64,000 nucleotides of DNA. Origin: Thiomargarita sp. GTDB taxonomy: Bacteria > Pseudomonadota > Gammaproteobacteria > Beggiatoales > Beggiatoaceae. Of the stretch, positions 45,457-53,282 are shown one piece after another. The DNA lies in assembly GCA_020718845.1 (NCBI GenBank), contig DYRG01000003.1, positions 10,954 to 74,953 of the forward strand. The letters run 5' to 3'. The translations under genes were made by a program, and so were the position numbers. The notes under the pieces are model-generated. The model ran no database searches and was not told the DNA's origin. It was given only the letters and a program-made list of their open reading frames with translations. Positions within the stretch are counted from its first letter, which is position 1, and each line of letters starts with the position of its first letter.

Positions 45457-46287
45457 ATGAAAAAGTTATTTCTAGTTTTATTCGTTTTAAATGGTTGTAC
45501 AACATACATTCATCGTTATGAAGTTGCTCAACCGACAAACCCTCAATTGAACACTTCAAATCAATTAGGACAAATCATTAATGGAAAGCAACAATGTTTG
45601 AGTTTCTCTGCGGGACAAATCGTGAATTTGAAATCCTGCGATGGAAATCCTGCGCAACAATGGGTTTATGAACCTCAAACCGCCATTTTACGCAATCCAA
45701 TCAGTGGGTTATGTTTAGATGTTGCGGCAGATGTGGTGACTTCGGGCGTGTTTTTGGCGGGAAAACCTTGTCAAAATATGCCTTCACAACAATGGTTTTT
45801 TGATCGACAAAATCTTTATAATTCAATGGGTTGGTGCATTGATGAAATGAAAGAAACCACCCAAACGGTCGCTTATTTAGCCGCGTGCAGCAATCGACCC
45901 GCGCAGCAATTTCATTTAATTCAATTAAATCAACCAGTTACTTCTTATATCGCGCCGCAATCGCCAACGCCCGTTTATCAACCGATTGTCGTTCAAGATC
46001 GGACGTATTATTCGCCGTTTTTTTACACATATCCTTATTTTTATTGGAATTTTTATTATCATTATCCGCATCGCCCGATTCATCACAGTCCACCGCATCG
46101 TCATGAACCGCCGCCTCATCGCCCCGTCGTGCCCGTGAAACCTACGCCCGCTGCGCCGATTAGCCCTCTGCCTGTCGATAAAAACCGCGATGGGCGTTAT
46201 GATAGGGGGGATTTGAACCGCAACGATTCGCTTAAAGGACGCATTGGCATTAATCCGCCCGCCCGTCCCCATAAATCAAACAAGTAA
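45457..46287 (+). CDS. ricin-type beta-trefoil lipoprotein
   Basis: The ATG at 45457 follows GAGG and opens a short lipoprotein signal (MKKLFLVLFVLNGC; lipobox LNG-C). The mature protein has a ricin B-like trefoil (about 35-150) with the (Q/x)xW repeats AQQW, SQQW and AQQF, each after a Cys-containing strand, so it probably binds carbohydrate. The C-terminal half is Tyr/His/Pro-rich (FFYTYPYFYWNFYYHYPH, then PHRHEPPPHRP). It ends with a Ca-loop-like stretch DKNRDGRYDRGDLNRND. It is an envelope protein of unknown role that overlaps the end of scpA or nearly so, but is functionally unrelated. Confidence 0.85.
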   Translation: MKKLFLVLFVLNGCTTYIHRYEVAQPTNPQLNTSNQLGQIINGKQQCLSFSAGQIVNLKSCDGNPAQQWVYEPQTAILRNPISGLCLDVAADVVTSGVFLAGKPCQNMPSQQWFFDRQNLYNSMGWCIDEMKETTQTVAYLAACSNRPAQQFHLIQLNQPVTSYIAPQSPTPVYQPIVVQDRTYYSPFFYTYPYFYWNFYYHYPHRPIHHSPPHRHEPPPHRPVVPVKPTPAAPISPLPVDKNRDGRYDRGDLNRNDSLKGRIGINPPARPHKSNK

Positions 46288-46316
46288 TTTCGTAAAAACA
46301 AAAAGGAGGATGTAAC

Positions 46317-46724
46317 ATGGCTTTAGTGGTTTGGAACGATAATTTTAGTGTGCAAGTTGCAGAAATAGATACGCAACATCAAAAACTTATTGCGATCATC
46401 AACGAATTAGACGACGCAATTAAAGCAAATCATAGCAACGAAGCATTAGGTCAAGTTTTAGCGGAATTATTAGATTACACTAAAACCCATTTTGAATATG
46501 AAGAAAACCTTTTATCTTCAAATGGTTATCCGATGTTTGATCCGCACAAAGCAGAACACGATGCTCTCGCCGAGAAAGTCGTTTTTATGGGCGACATCTT
46601 TGCAAAAGGTCAAAACATCGACAGTGGACAATTAATGAACTTCCTTAAATTCTGGATCGAGGAACATATCCTTGAAATCGACAAAAAATATTCCTCCCAT
46701 TTACATAGCAAAGGCGTGCATTAA
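46317..46724 (+). CDS. bacteriohemerythrin
   Basis: This is a single-domain hemerythrin, a four-helix protein with a non-heme di-iron site that binds oxygen. The iron ligands are visible: His in EIDTQHQKL (about 21), His and Glu in THFEYEENLL (about 57 and 61), two His in DPHKAEHDAL (about 75-80), and His/Asp in EEHILEIDKKYS. The 135-residue length is typical. AAGGAGG precedes the ATG. It probably serves oxygen storage or delivery, or sensing, in a microaerophilic lifestyle. It is a single gene followed by a long hairpin. Confidence 0.95.
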   Translation: MALVVWNDNFSVQVAEIDTQHQKLIAIINELDDAIKANHSNEALGQVLAELLDYTKTHFEYEENLLSSNGYPMFDPHKAEHDALAEKVVFMGDIFAKGQNIDSGQLMNFLKFWIEEHILEIDKKYSSHLHSKGVH

Positions 46725-46739
46725 CTTATTTCAAATCTT

Positions 46740-46779
46740 TTTCTCTCATTCTTATGTTCGAGTGTAGGAATAAGAGAAA
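46740..46779 (+). terminator. long hairpin after hemerythrin
   Basis: TTTCTCTCATTCTTA (46740-46754) pairs with TAGGAATAAGAGAAA (46765-46779) over 15 bp with two G-U pairs. The tail is ATATTTTATA rather than a clean T run, so efficiency is uncertain. Confidence 0.6.
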
Positions 46780-46803
46780 TATTTTATAAAACCGAGAGAA
46801 AAC

Positions 46804-47058
46804 ATGAAAACAATTACTATCGAAGTCGAAGATAACTATTGGTTAGAAATATTAAATCTAATCAAAACATTTCCTATCAAAATCATCGAAGAAAAAAACA
46901 CTGATTCAACCCTAAAAATTCCTCACAAAACACCTTCAACTGAGGGAGAAAAAATATTAGCTATTTTACAAAAAACGGGTTTCTTGGGAAGTATGCCAGA
47001 TGTTGCTAATTTATCAGAAAATTACAAAGATTATTTGGATTGGAGCGATAAAACATGA
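46804..47058 (+). CDS. antitoxin of PIN-type toxin-antitoxin pair
   Basis: The 84-residue protein starts MKTITIEVEDNYWLEILNLIK, a beta-strand/helix pattern typical of small antitoxins, and ends with an acidic tail (SENYKDYLDWSDKT) suited to toxin binding. Its stop overlaps the PIN gene start (ATGA), the classic antitoxin-toxin arrangement. DNA-binding type cannot be assigned with confidence. Confidence 0.78.
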   Translation: MKTITIEVEDNYWLEILNLIKTFPIKIIEEKNTDSTLKIPHKTPSTEGEKILAILQKTGFLGSMPDVANLSENYKDYLDWSDKT

Positions 47059-47471
47059 TCATTACTGATAGTGGGTTTTGGGTTGCTCTGGTTAATCCTA
47101 ATGATACGCATCACCAAAGTGTAATTCAAACCTTAACTAAAATTACCGAACCATTGATTACAACCTATCCCGTTCTTACTGAAGTTTGTCATTTGTTGCT
47201 CAAACGACGTGGTAGAAAATCAATGTTATCTTTTATGGAAAGTTACCAACAAAATGCTTTTAGTATTTTTCAAATAGAACCGCATCATAAACAAAAACTT
47301 TTTATTTTAATGCAACAATATATTGATTTACCAATGGATTTTGCCGATGCTTCTTTAGTTTTATTAGCCGAACACTTAGGACATGGTAGAATTTTAAGCA
47401 CTGATCAACGCGATTTTAATACTTATCGTTGGAAACAAACTAAACCATTTGAAAATTTATTGTTTTTGTAA
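47055..47471 (+). CDS. PIN-domain toxin (VapC-like)
   Basis: The 138-residue PIN ribonuclease has the four acidic positions: D in MIITDSGFWVALVN, E in PVLTEVCHLL, D in MDFADASLVLLAE and D in LSTDQRDFNTY. VapC toxins cut specific RNAs, often initiator tRNA, until bound by the antitoxin. It is translated in overlap with the antitoxin. It may form an accessory island with the nuclease gene 98 bp downstream. Confidence 0.88.
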   Translation: MIITDSGFWVALVNPNDTHHQSVIQTLTKITEPLITTYPVLTEVCHLLLKRRGRKSMLSFMESYQQNAFSIFQIEPHHKQKLFILMQQYIDLPMDFADASLVLLAEHLGHGRILSTDQRDFNTYRWKQTKPFENLLFL

Positions 47472-47569
47472 TTTAACTTGGGTTACATTAATTTATTTCA
47501 AAGTTCCTTTCAATTATCGATGCTATAATTTTCCACAATGTTTTTTCTTTTTAACCTTTCAATAAACCT

Positions 47570-48862
47570 ATGAATATCGACGAACAACGCTTACAACAGT
47601 TTTTCACCGAATTAAATGCCAAACGTAAGGCTTTTGATGAAAACTATAAATATTTTGCCCCACAACTTGCCCCGCAATTTAATTGTTTTGATTTCATCGC
47701 CCCTAATGAAAATAAACTCTCAGAAATCATTGCTCATTTATTAAATCCACAAGTATTAAATCCACAAGCAACTCATGCACAGGGCAATTTGTTTTTAAAG
47801 CTATTTTTTAAGCAAATAGGGATTGACTATCCTGATTGTAATCAAGAAATTACTACTGTTAATTGTGAAGTAGCCATTCAAAATAACCGTCGTATTGATA
47901 TTTTGGTTGATTTTGGAAAAGACTGTTTTGGTTTAGCAATTGAAAATAAACCTTGGACGGGAGATCAATATAAACAACTATCCGATTATAATAAACATTT
48001 AAACAATATTTATAGAAATAAATACTGTTTAATTTATTTATCGGGTTATGATTCTGATCCTAGTGAGAACAGCATAACTAAAGCAGAAAAAGAACAATTA
48101 GAGAAAAGCAATCATTATAAGAAAATAAATTTCTTTAATATTGTTTCATGGTTAGAACAATGTGAGAAAGCATCTAAATCCGATCACGTTAAACATTTTC
48201 TACGCGATTTTATCGCTTATTGTCAAAAAACATTTTTAGGAGTAACGAATATGATTGATAAAGATGTAATTAAGAAAACCATTTTAGAAAATGATAACAA
48301 TATAGAGTTAGCATTTGCTGTTGAGAAACAAATGTCGAGTGTAAAGGAATCTCTATTAAAGGATTTTGCTAATAGTTTGAAAGAGAAGTTTGAAGCTAAA
48401 TATAAAGATAAAGGCTGGGTATGTGAAATTGAAGACAATTTCAGCTCCTTATTTGAAAGATATAAAGGAATTAAATTTTATAAACGTGGATGGAATAAAT
48501 ATCGTCTTAGATTTCATTCCGAGAGAACAAGATGTACTGAATTTATTTGGGGAGTTGCGAAAAAGGATGGTAATATACCTGATATTAATTTGGACATAAA
48601 AAAGTTGAATGAAAATCTAAATGAATCAGGTAAAAAAAGTAATTACTGGCCTTGGTGGTGTTATTTTCAGGAACCGTACAGAAATTGGGATATAAATGTT
48701 GAACCTTGGCTTGGCATTCAATCAAAAGAAAAAGAAATAGTTAAATTTGTAATGGATAAAATTGAAGCATTAATCTATGAAGCAGAAGGCTTTATTGATC
48801 AAGCTGAGGGATTAACACCAACCCCAAAAACAGTTGTTAATGAAGCAGATAAACAACCTTAA
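47570..48862 (+). CDS. PD-(D/E)XK nuclease superfamily protein
   Basis: The N-terminal domain (about 20-220) matches the PDDEXK_4-type fold: NENKLSEIIAHLL, RRIDILVDFG with the catalytic Asp, and LAIENKPWTGDQYKQLSDY with E-x-K. The remainder (about 230-430) is a helical and Trp-rich region (YWPWWCYF, VEPWLGIQ) of unknown role. These proteins often occur in defence or mobile neighbourhoods; the target is unknown. A 15-bp tandem duplication (TTAAATCCACAAG twice) lies near 47748. It ends 14 bp before rnfD, so the nuclease and rnfD may be co-transcribed although they are functionally unrelated. Confidence 0.82.
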   Translation: MNIDEQRLQQFFTELNAKRKAFDENYKYFAPQLAPQFNCFDFIAPNENKLSEIIAHLLNPQVLNPQATHAQGNLFLKLFFKQIGIDYPDCNQEITTVNCEVAIQNNRRIDILVDFGKDCFGLAIENKPWTGDQYKQLSDYNKHLNNIYRNKYCLIYLSGYDSDPSENSITKAEKEQLEKSNHYKKINFFNIVSWLEQCEKASKSDHVKHFLRDFIAYCQKTFLGVTNMIDKDVIKKTILENDNNIELAFAVEKQMSSVKESLLKDFANSLKEKFEAKYKDKGWVCEIEDNFSSLFERYKGIKFYKRGWNKYRLRFHSERTRCTEFIWGVAKKDGNIPDINLDIKKLNENLNESGKKSNYWPWWCYFQEPYRNWDINVEPWLGIQSKEKEIVKFVMDKIEALIYEAEGFIDQAEGLTPTPKTVVNEADKQP

Positions 48863-48876
48863 AGGAAAATAGAAAC

Positions 48877-49893
48877 ATGGCGTTGGTAATGTCGGCTGCA
48901 CCGTTTGGGCATCAAAGTTATAGCGTGGGACAAATCATGCGACAAGTGATTTACGCGCTAATTCCAGCGGTAAGTTTGTGTGTGTGGTTCTTTGGTTTTG
49001 GGATTATCGTTCAAATACTTTTAGGGGTTGCAACGGCATTAATTACCGAAACCCTAATGTTATATTTGCGTGAACGACCAATTAAACTTTTTCTTAATGA
49101 TTTCAGTGCGATATTAACTGCAATCTTATTAGCAGTTGCCATTCCACCTTATTCGCCTTGGTGGATGATTGTGTTAGGCGTGAGCTTTTCTTTGGTGTTT
49201 GCAAAACATTTGTACGGCGGTTTAGGTTTCAACCCTTTTAATCCAGCCATGATTGGTTATGCGGTGTTATTAATTTCCTTTCCAAAAGAAATGACAAATT
49301 GGTCAATGTTTGAAATAGATAAATTAGTTGACATGATCTTTTTTAGCATAGGAAATAATGACGCTCACACGGGAGCAACTGCTTTAGATGCGGTGAAAAC
49401 TCATGTAAAACAAAACTTGAGTTTAACTGAATTATTTAATCAACCGATGTGGGGTTTGTTAAGTCTTAAAAAATGGGAATGGGTGGGGATTGCTTATTTT
49501 AGTGGTGGTGTTTATTTAATTTATAAGAAAATCATTACATGGCATATTCCCGTTGCAATGTTATTAAGTTTATTTTTAATTGCAACGTTGTTTTATGTTT
49601 GGCAACCTCAAACTTATCCGTCGGGATTATTTCATTTGTTTAGTGGTGCAACAATGTTGGGAGCATTTTTTATTGCCACTGATCCCGTTACAGCAGCGAC
49701 TTCCAATCGAGGAAAGTTGTTTTATGGAATTGGCATTGGAATGATTATTTATATTATAAGAACTTGGGGTAATTATCCTGACGGAATAGCGTTTGCAGTT
49801 CTTTTGATGAATTTAGCAGCGCCGACTATCGATTATTATACGAAACCACCTTATTTTGGAGAACAAACCTATAAAAAGGAATTGCATAAATGA
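48877..49893 (+). CDS. rnfD: Rnf electron transport complex subunit RnfD
   Basis: RnfD is a membrane subunit of the ion-pumping ferredoxin:NAD oxidoreductase, which in diazotrophs can drive ferredoxin reduction for nitrogenase. About nine membrane segments are visible, with FNPFNPAMIGYAVLL and the covalent FMN site HTGATALDA (Thr near 168). The 338-residue length is usual. AAAGGA precedes the ATG. It overlaps rnfG by 4 bp. rnfA, rnfB and rnfC, expected upstream, are replaced by the nuclease gene. Confidence 0.94.
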   Translation: MALVMSAAPFGHQSYSVGQIMRQVIYALIPAVSLCVWFFGFGIIVQILLGVATALITETLMLYLRERPIKLFLNDFSAILTAILLAVAIPPYSPWWMIVLGVSFSLVFAKHLYGGLGFNPFNPAMIGYAVLLISFPKEMTNWSMFEIDKLVDMIFFSIGNNDAHTGATALDAVKTHVKQNLSLTELFNQPMWGLLSLKKWEWVGIAYFSGGVYLIYKKIITWHIPVAMLLSLFLIATLFYVWQPQTYPSGLFHLFSGATMLGAFFIATDPVTAATSNRGKLFYGIGIGMIIYIIRTWGNYPDGIAFAVLLMNLAAPTIDYYTKPPYFGEQTYKKELHK

Positions 49894-50513
49894 GCACCGA
49901 ATCGCTAAAACAAATTGTGAGCAAAATGGCGGTTATTTTATTTCTATTTACGGCGATTGGAACAGCGATTGTTTCGTTAAGTTATGATCTTACAAAAAAC
50001 CTGATTACTGACAATCAAAAACAAACTCTGTTAAAACAATTAAATTCACTGATTTCAACAGATTTGTATGATAATGATTTGCTTAATGATAAAATTGAAA
50101 TCATCGATAAAGAAAATTTGGGAACAACTATGCCAGTTTCTTTTTATCGTGCGAGGAAACAAAATCAACCTCAAGCAATCATTTTTATGCCAGTTGCACC
50201 AGATGGTTATGGGGGGAGCATTCAATTATTGGTAGGCATTACAATTGAGGGCACTTTATTAGGTGTAAGAGTGGTTTCTCATCAAGAAACCCCTGGATTA
50301 GGTGATTTGATTGAAGAAAAACGTTCAAAATGGATTTATAGTTTTAATGGATTTTCTTTAGAATATCCACCTTTAGAAAAGTGGAACGTTAAAAAAGACG
50401 GCGGGATATTTGATCAATTCACGGGTGCAACTATTACGCCTCGATCAATTGTTAAAGCGGTAAAGAAAAGTTTAATCTTTTTTCAAAACAAAAAAGAGCA
50501 ATTATTTCAATAA
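49890..50513 (+). CDS. rnfG: Rnf electron transport complex subunit RnfG
   Basis: RnfG has one N-terminal membrane segment (about 12-32) and a periplasmic flavin-binding domain. The covalent FMN attachment motif FTGATITPRSIVKAV is near residues 177-191 (Thr181 acceptor), and VSHQETPGLGDLI is also typical. The 207-residue length is normal. The start overlaps the rnfD stop (ATGA). rnfE, expected next, is missing; the next gene is a TlpA-like thioredoxin after 136 bp. Confidence 0.94.
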   Translation: MSTESLKQIVSKMAVILFLFTAIGTAIVSLSYDLTKNLITDNQKQTLLKQLNSLISTDLYDNDLLNDKIEIIDKENLGTTMPVSFYRARKQNQPQAIIFMPVAPDGYGGSIQLLVGITIEGTLLGVRVVSHQETPGLGDLIEEKRSKWIYSFNGFSLEYPPLEKWNVKKDGGIFDQFTGATITPRSIVKAVKKSLIFFQNKKEQLFQ

Positions 50514-50649
50514 ACTCTTTAGGAAACTAACCCAATAAAGCTGGCAAACGAAATAGATCACTGCGATCATAAGAACCTCCTATAAAAGTTGCTTTGTTTT
50601 AGATTGAGGATAAAATATGATCACGTTAAATACTTTTAAGAGGATTGTT

Positions 50650-51171
50650 ATGAAGAAATGGTTGATGTTGGCACTAAGCCTGACGGCGTGTACGGCGAGT
50701 TCAGAAATGCTTACGCCGATTCAAGGTCGTCCGCAAGCACCTGATTTTATTCTAAAAGATGTGCATGGACAAACGCATCAATTAGCAAATTATCGTGGAA
50801 AAGTGGTGGTGGTGAATTTTTGGGCAACGTGGTGTCCGCCGTGCGTGCACGAAATGCCGTCAATGCAAAAAGCGTGGGAATCAATCCGCAATGATAATAT
50901 GGTTATTTTGGCGATCAATAATGGTGAGGATTTAGAAAAAGTCCAAGCATTTCGCAACAAAATGCCGCTCACTTTTCCTTTATTATTAGATACTAACGCG
51001 AACATTATGGCAGAATGGAAAGCGCGTGGAATGCCGAGTACTTTTGTGGTTGATCCAGAAGGACACTTGGTTTATCAAGCACTTGGCGGACGCGATTGGA
51101 ATCACCCAGCTATTTTAAAAATTTTGCGCGGTTTGTTTAAAAATACCACGCCTAATATAACTAAATCCTAA
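50650..51171 (+). CDS. TlpA-like thiol-disulfide oxidoreductase
   Basis: The ATG at 50650 follows AGGATTGTT and opens a signal (MKKWLMLALSLTAC) that can be read as a lipobox, so the protein is exported and perhaps lipid-anchored. The thioredoxin fold has the redox motif FWATWCPPCVHEMP (CPPC), the cis-Pro segment GMPSTFVVDPEGH and the AlkC/ResA-type opening APDFILKDVHGQTHQL. It probably reduces periplasmic disulfides, for example in cytochrome c maturation. An upstream frame extension of 11 codons is less likely. Confidence 0.9.
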   Translation: MKKWLMLALSLTACTASSEMLTPIQGRPQAPDFILKDVHGQTHQLANYRGKVVVVNFWATWCPPCVHEMPSMQKAWESIRNDNMVILAINNGEDLEKVQAFRNKMPLTFPLLLDTNANIMAEWKARGMPSTFVVDPEGHLVYQALGGRDWNHPAILKILRGLFKNTTPNITKS

Positions 51172-51173
51172 TC

Positions 51174-51214
51174 AATTCAATGGGTTATTTGTATAAAAGA
51201 TAACCCATTGAATT
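51174..51214. terminator. 15-bp inverted repeat between convergent genes
   Basis: AATTCAATGGGTTAT (51174-51188) and ATAACCCATTGAATT (51200-51214) are perfectly complementary. It lies 2 bp after the thioredoxin stop and between convergent genes, so it may end both transcripts, although no T run follows on either side. Confidence 0.6.
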
Positions 51215-51261
51215 AAATCCTAATTTAAAAACATAACAACTACAAAGAATCGAGAGAGCAA

Positions 51262-53169
51262 TTACACTGCAACTTGTTCACCAATTTCGACAACGCGGTT
51301 GTTTGGAATTTGGAAGAACTCCATTGGGCTAGCAGCATTTCTGGACATTAGAACAAATAGCTTTCTCATCCAGAAGGGTAATTTAGATTTCTTCGCGTAC
51401 ACAAGGGTTTCACGACTGAGAAAAAAGGTCGTTTCCATCATATTAAATTCCAATCCCGCTTTCTCACCCAAACGCGGCAAATCTTCTCCTAAATTCGGAC
51501 GTTCTTTGAAACCATAGTGCATGGTCATTTTATAGAAACCGCCCCCTAATTCAGTAATGATCATGCGTTCTTTATCATTTAATAAATAAGGAACATTCTC
51601 GGTTTTAACAGTGAAAATAACCACTTTCTCATGCAATACTTTATTGTGTTTCAAATTGTGAATCAACGAGTGAGGAATTGAATCTGGATCGGCGGTCATA
51701 AATACTGCTGTTCCATCCACTCTTGGAACACTCACCGCAATGTTTTCTACGAAATCATTAACTGACCATTCACTTTTAAGTTTATGAGAAAGAATTGAAC
51801 GTCCACGTTTCCAACTAATCATTAACATAAACAGAGAAGCCGCGATTAAAATTGGAAACCATCCACCATCAGGAATTTTGGTGCTATTTGCACTAAAAAA
51901 CGCGAAATCAATGCAGAGAAACGTAATAAACAATGCACTAATCAATAAACAAGTAATTCGATTGGTACAAAACAGTTTCAAAATACTAAAAGCTAAAATC
52001 GTATCAATGAGCATCGTGGTTGCAACTGCAATACCATAAGCTGAAGCTAGATTGCTCGAACTTTTAAACAATAAAACCAAAGAAATTACCGCCAATAAAA
52101 GAAACCAATTAATGCGAGGAATGTAGATTTGACCTTGTTCACCTTCGGAAGTATGAACGATTTGAAAACGGGGTGCAAATCCTAAGCGGGTTGCTTGTAA
52201 AGTCATTGAAAATGCACCAGAAATCACCGCTTGAGAAGCAATCACCGTTGCTGCGGTCGCTAAAAGAACTAAAAACGGCAAACCCCAACTTGGCGCTAAA
52301 TGATAAAAGAGATTTGCTGCCGTTTCATGATCGCTTAATAATAACGCGCCTTGTCCAAAATAATTTAGTAATAATCCAGGCATTACAACATAGAACCACG
52401 CACGACGAATCGGTAAACGTCCAAAATGCCCCATATCTGCATAAAGTGCTTCTGCGCCCGTGACGGTGAGAAAAACCGAGCTTAATACTAAAAACGCAAT
52501 GAAAGGTGAAGAACTAATAAAATATGCTGCATAATAAGGATTAATTGCCGAGAAAATAGTCGGGTTTTGAACAGCATGAAATAAACCTAAGAAACCCAAA
52601 GTGCTAAACCATAACAACATCACAGGCCCAAAGAAAGCACCAACTTTAGAAGTTCCAAAGGGTTGAATGGCAAACAAACCGATAATAATTCCTATCGTAA
52701 TTGGAACAACATAAGGTTCAAAAGAAGGTGCAATAACTTGTAATCCTTCGACCGCACTTAATACTGAAATAGCGGGTGTAATCATACTATCGCCGTAAAA
52801 CAAAGCTGCACCAATTACGCCTAAAGTAATTAATGTACGATGCCAAGTTTTGTTTTGATTTTTTTGGTGATTTTCTTTGGTTAAAGCTAATAAAGCTAAA
52901 ATGCCACCTTCACCTTGGTTGTCAGCGCGCATAATGAAAGTAACGTATTTCAAAGTGACCACTAAAATAACCGACCAACACATCATTGATAAAACGCCAT
53001 ACACGTTTTCTGGCGTGATAGGAATGCTGTGAGAACCGTGAAAGCATTCTCGCATTGCATACAGAGGACTTGTTCCAATATCGCCAAATACCACGCCTAA
53101 CGCTGCGATAATGAGCAACTTTGAAGGGGCGTTTGTAGAAGTTGTTTCGTGATTCATAAAATTACCCAA
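51262..53169 (-). CDS. kup: Kup potassium uptake transporter
   Basis: This low-affinity K+/H+ symporter of the inner membrane has the family signature ALGVVFGDIGTSPLYAMRECF at the start, about twelve hydrophobic segments (to about 440) and a cytoplasmic C-terminal domain (VDGTAVFMTADPDSIP, GFKERPNLGEDLPRL). The 635-residue length is normal. The start is either TTG at 53169, which has GGGAGGG at 7 bases, or ATG at 53157; the ribosome binding site favours the TTG. Confidence 0.95.
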   Translation of the reverse strand: MGNFMNHETTSTNAPSKLLIIAALGVVFGDIGTSPLYAMRECFHGSHSIPITPENVYGVLSMMCWSVILVVTLKYVTFIMRADNQGEGGILALLALTKENHQKNQNKTWHRTLITLGVIGAALFYGDSMITPAISVLSAVEGLQVIAPSFEPYVVPITIGIIIGLFAIQPFGTSKVGAFFGPVMLLWFSTLGFLGLFHAVQNPTIFSAINPYYAAYFISSSPFIAFLVLSSVFLTVTGAEALYADMGHFGRLPIRRAWFYVVMPGLLLNYFGQGALLLSDHETAANLFYHLAPSWGLPFLVLLATAATVIASQAVISGAFSMTLQATRLGFAPRFQIVHTSEGEQGQIYIPRINWFLLLAVISLVLLFKSSSNLASAYGIAVATTMLIDTILAFSILKLFCTNRITCLLISALFITFLCIDFAFFSANSTKIPDGGWFPILIAASLFMLMISWKRGRSILSHKLKSEWSVNDFVENIAVSVPRVDGTAVFMTADPDSIPHSLIHNLKHNKVLHEKVVIFTVKTENVPYLLNDKERMIITELGGGFYKMTMHYGFKERPNLGEDLPRLGEKAGLEFNMMETTFFLSRETLVYAKKSKLPFWMRKLFVLMSRNAASPMEFFQIPNNRVVEIGEQVAV

Positions 53170-53282
53170 AACAAAACCCTCCCAGATTGCTTTATTGCAA
53201 CCTGACAGGGCTTTCGATTAAAAAGGTTAGAGGAAATCAAAGGTGAATAAAATAATCCAAAAAAGTGGACGTATTATAAACC

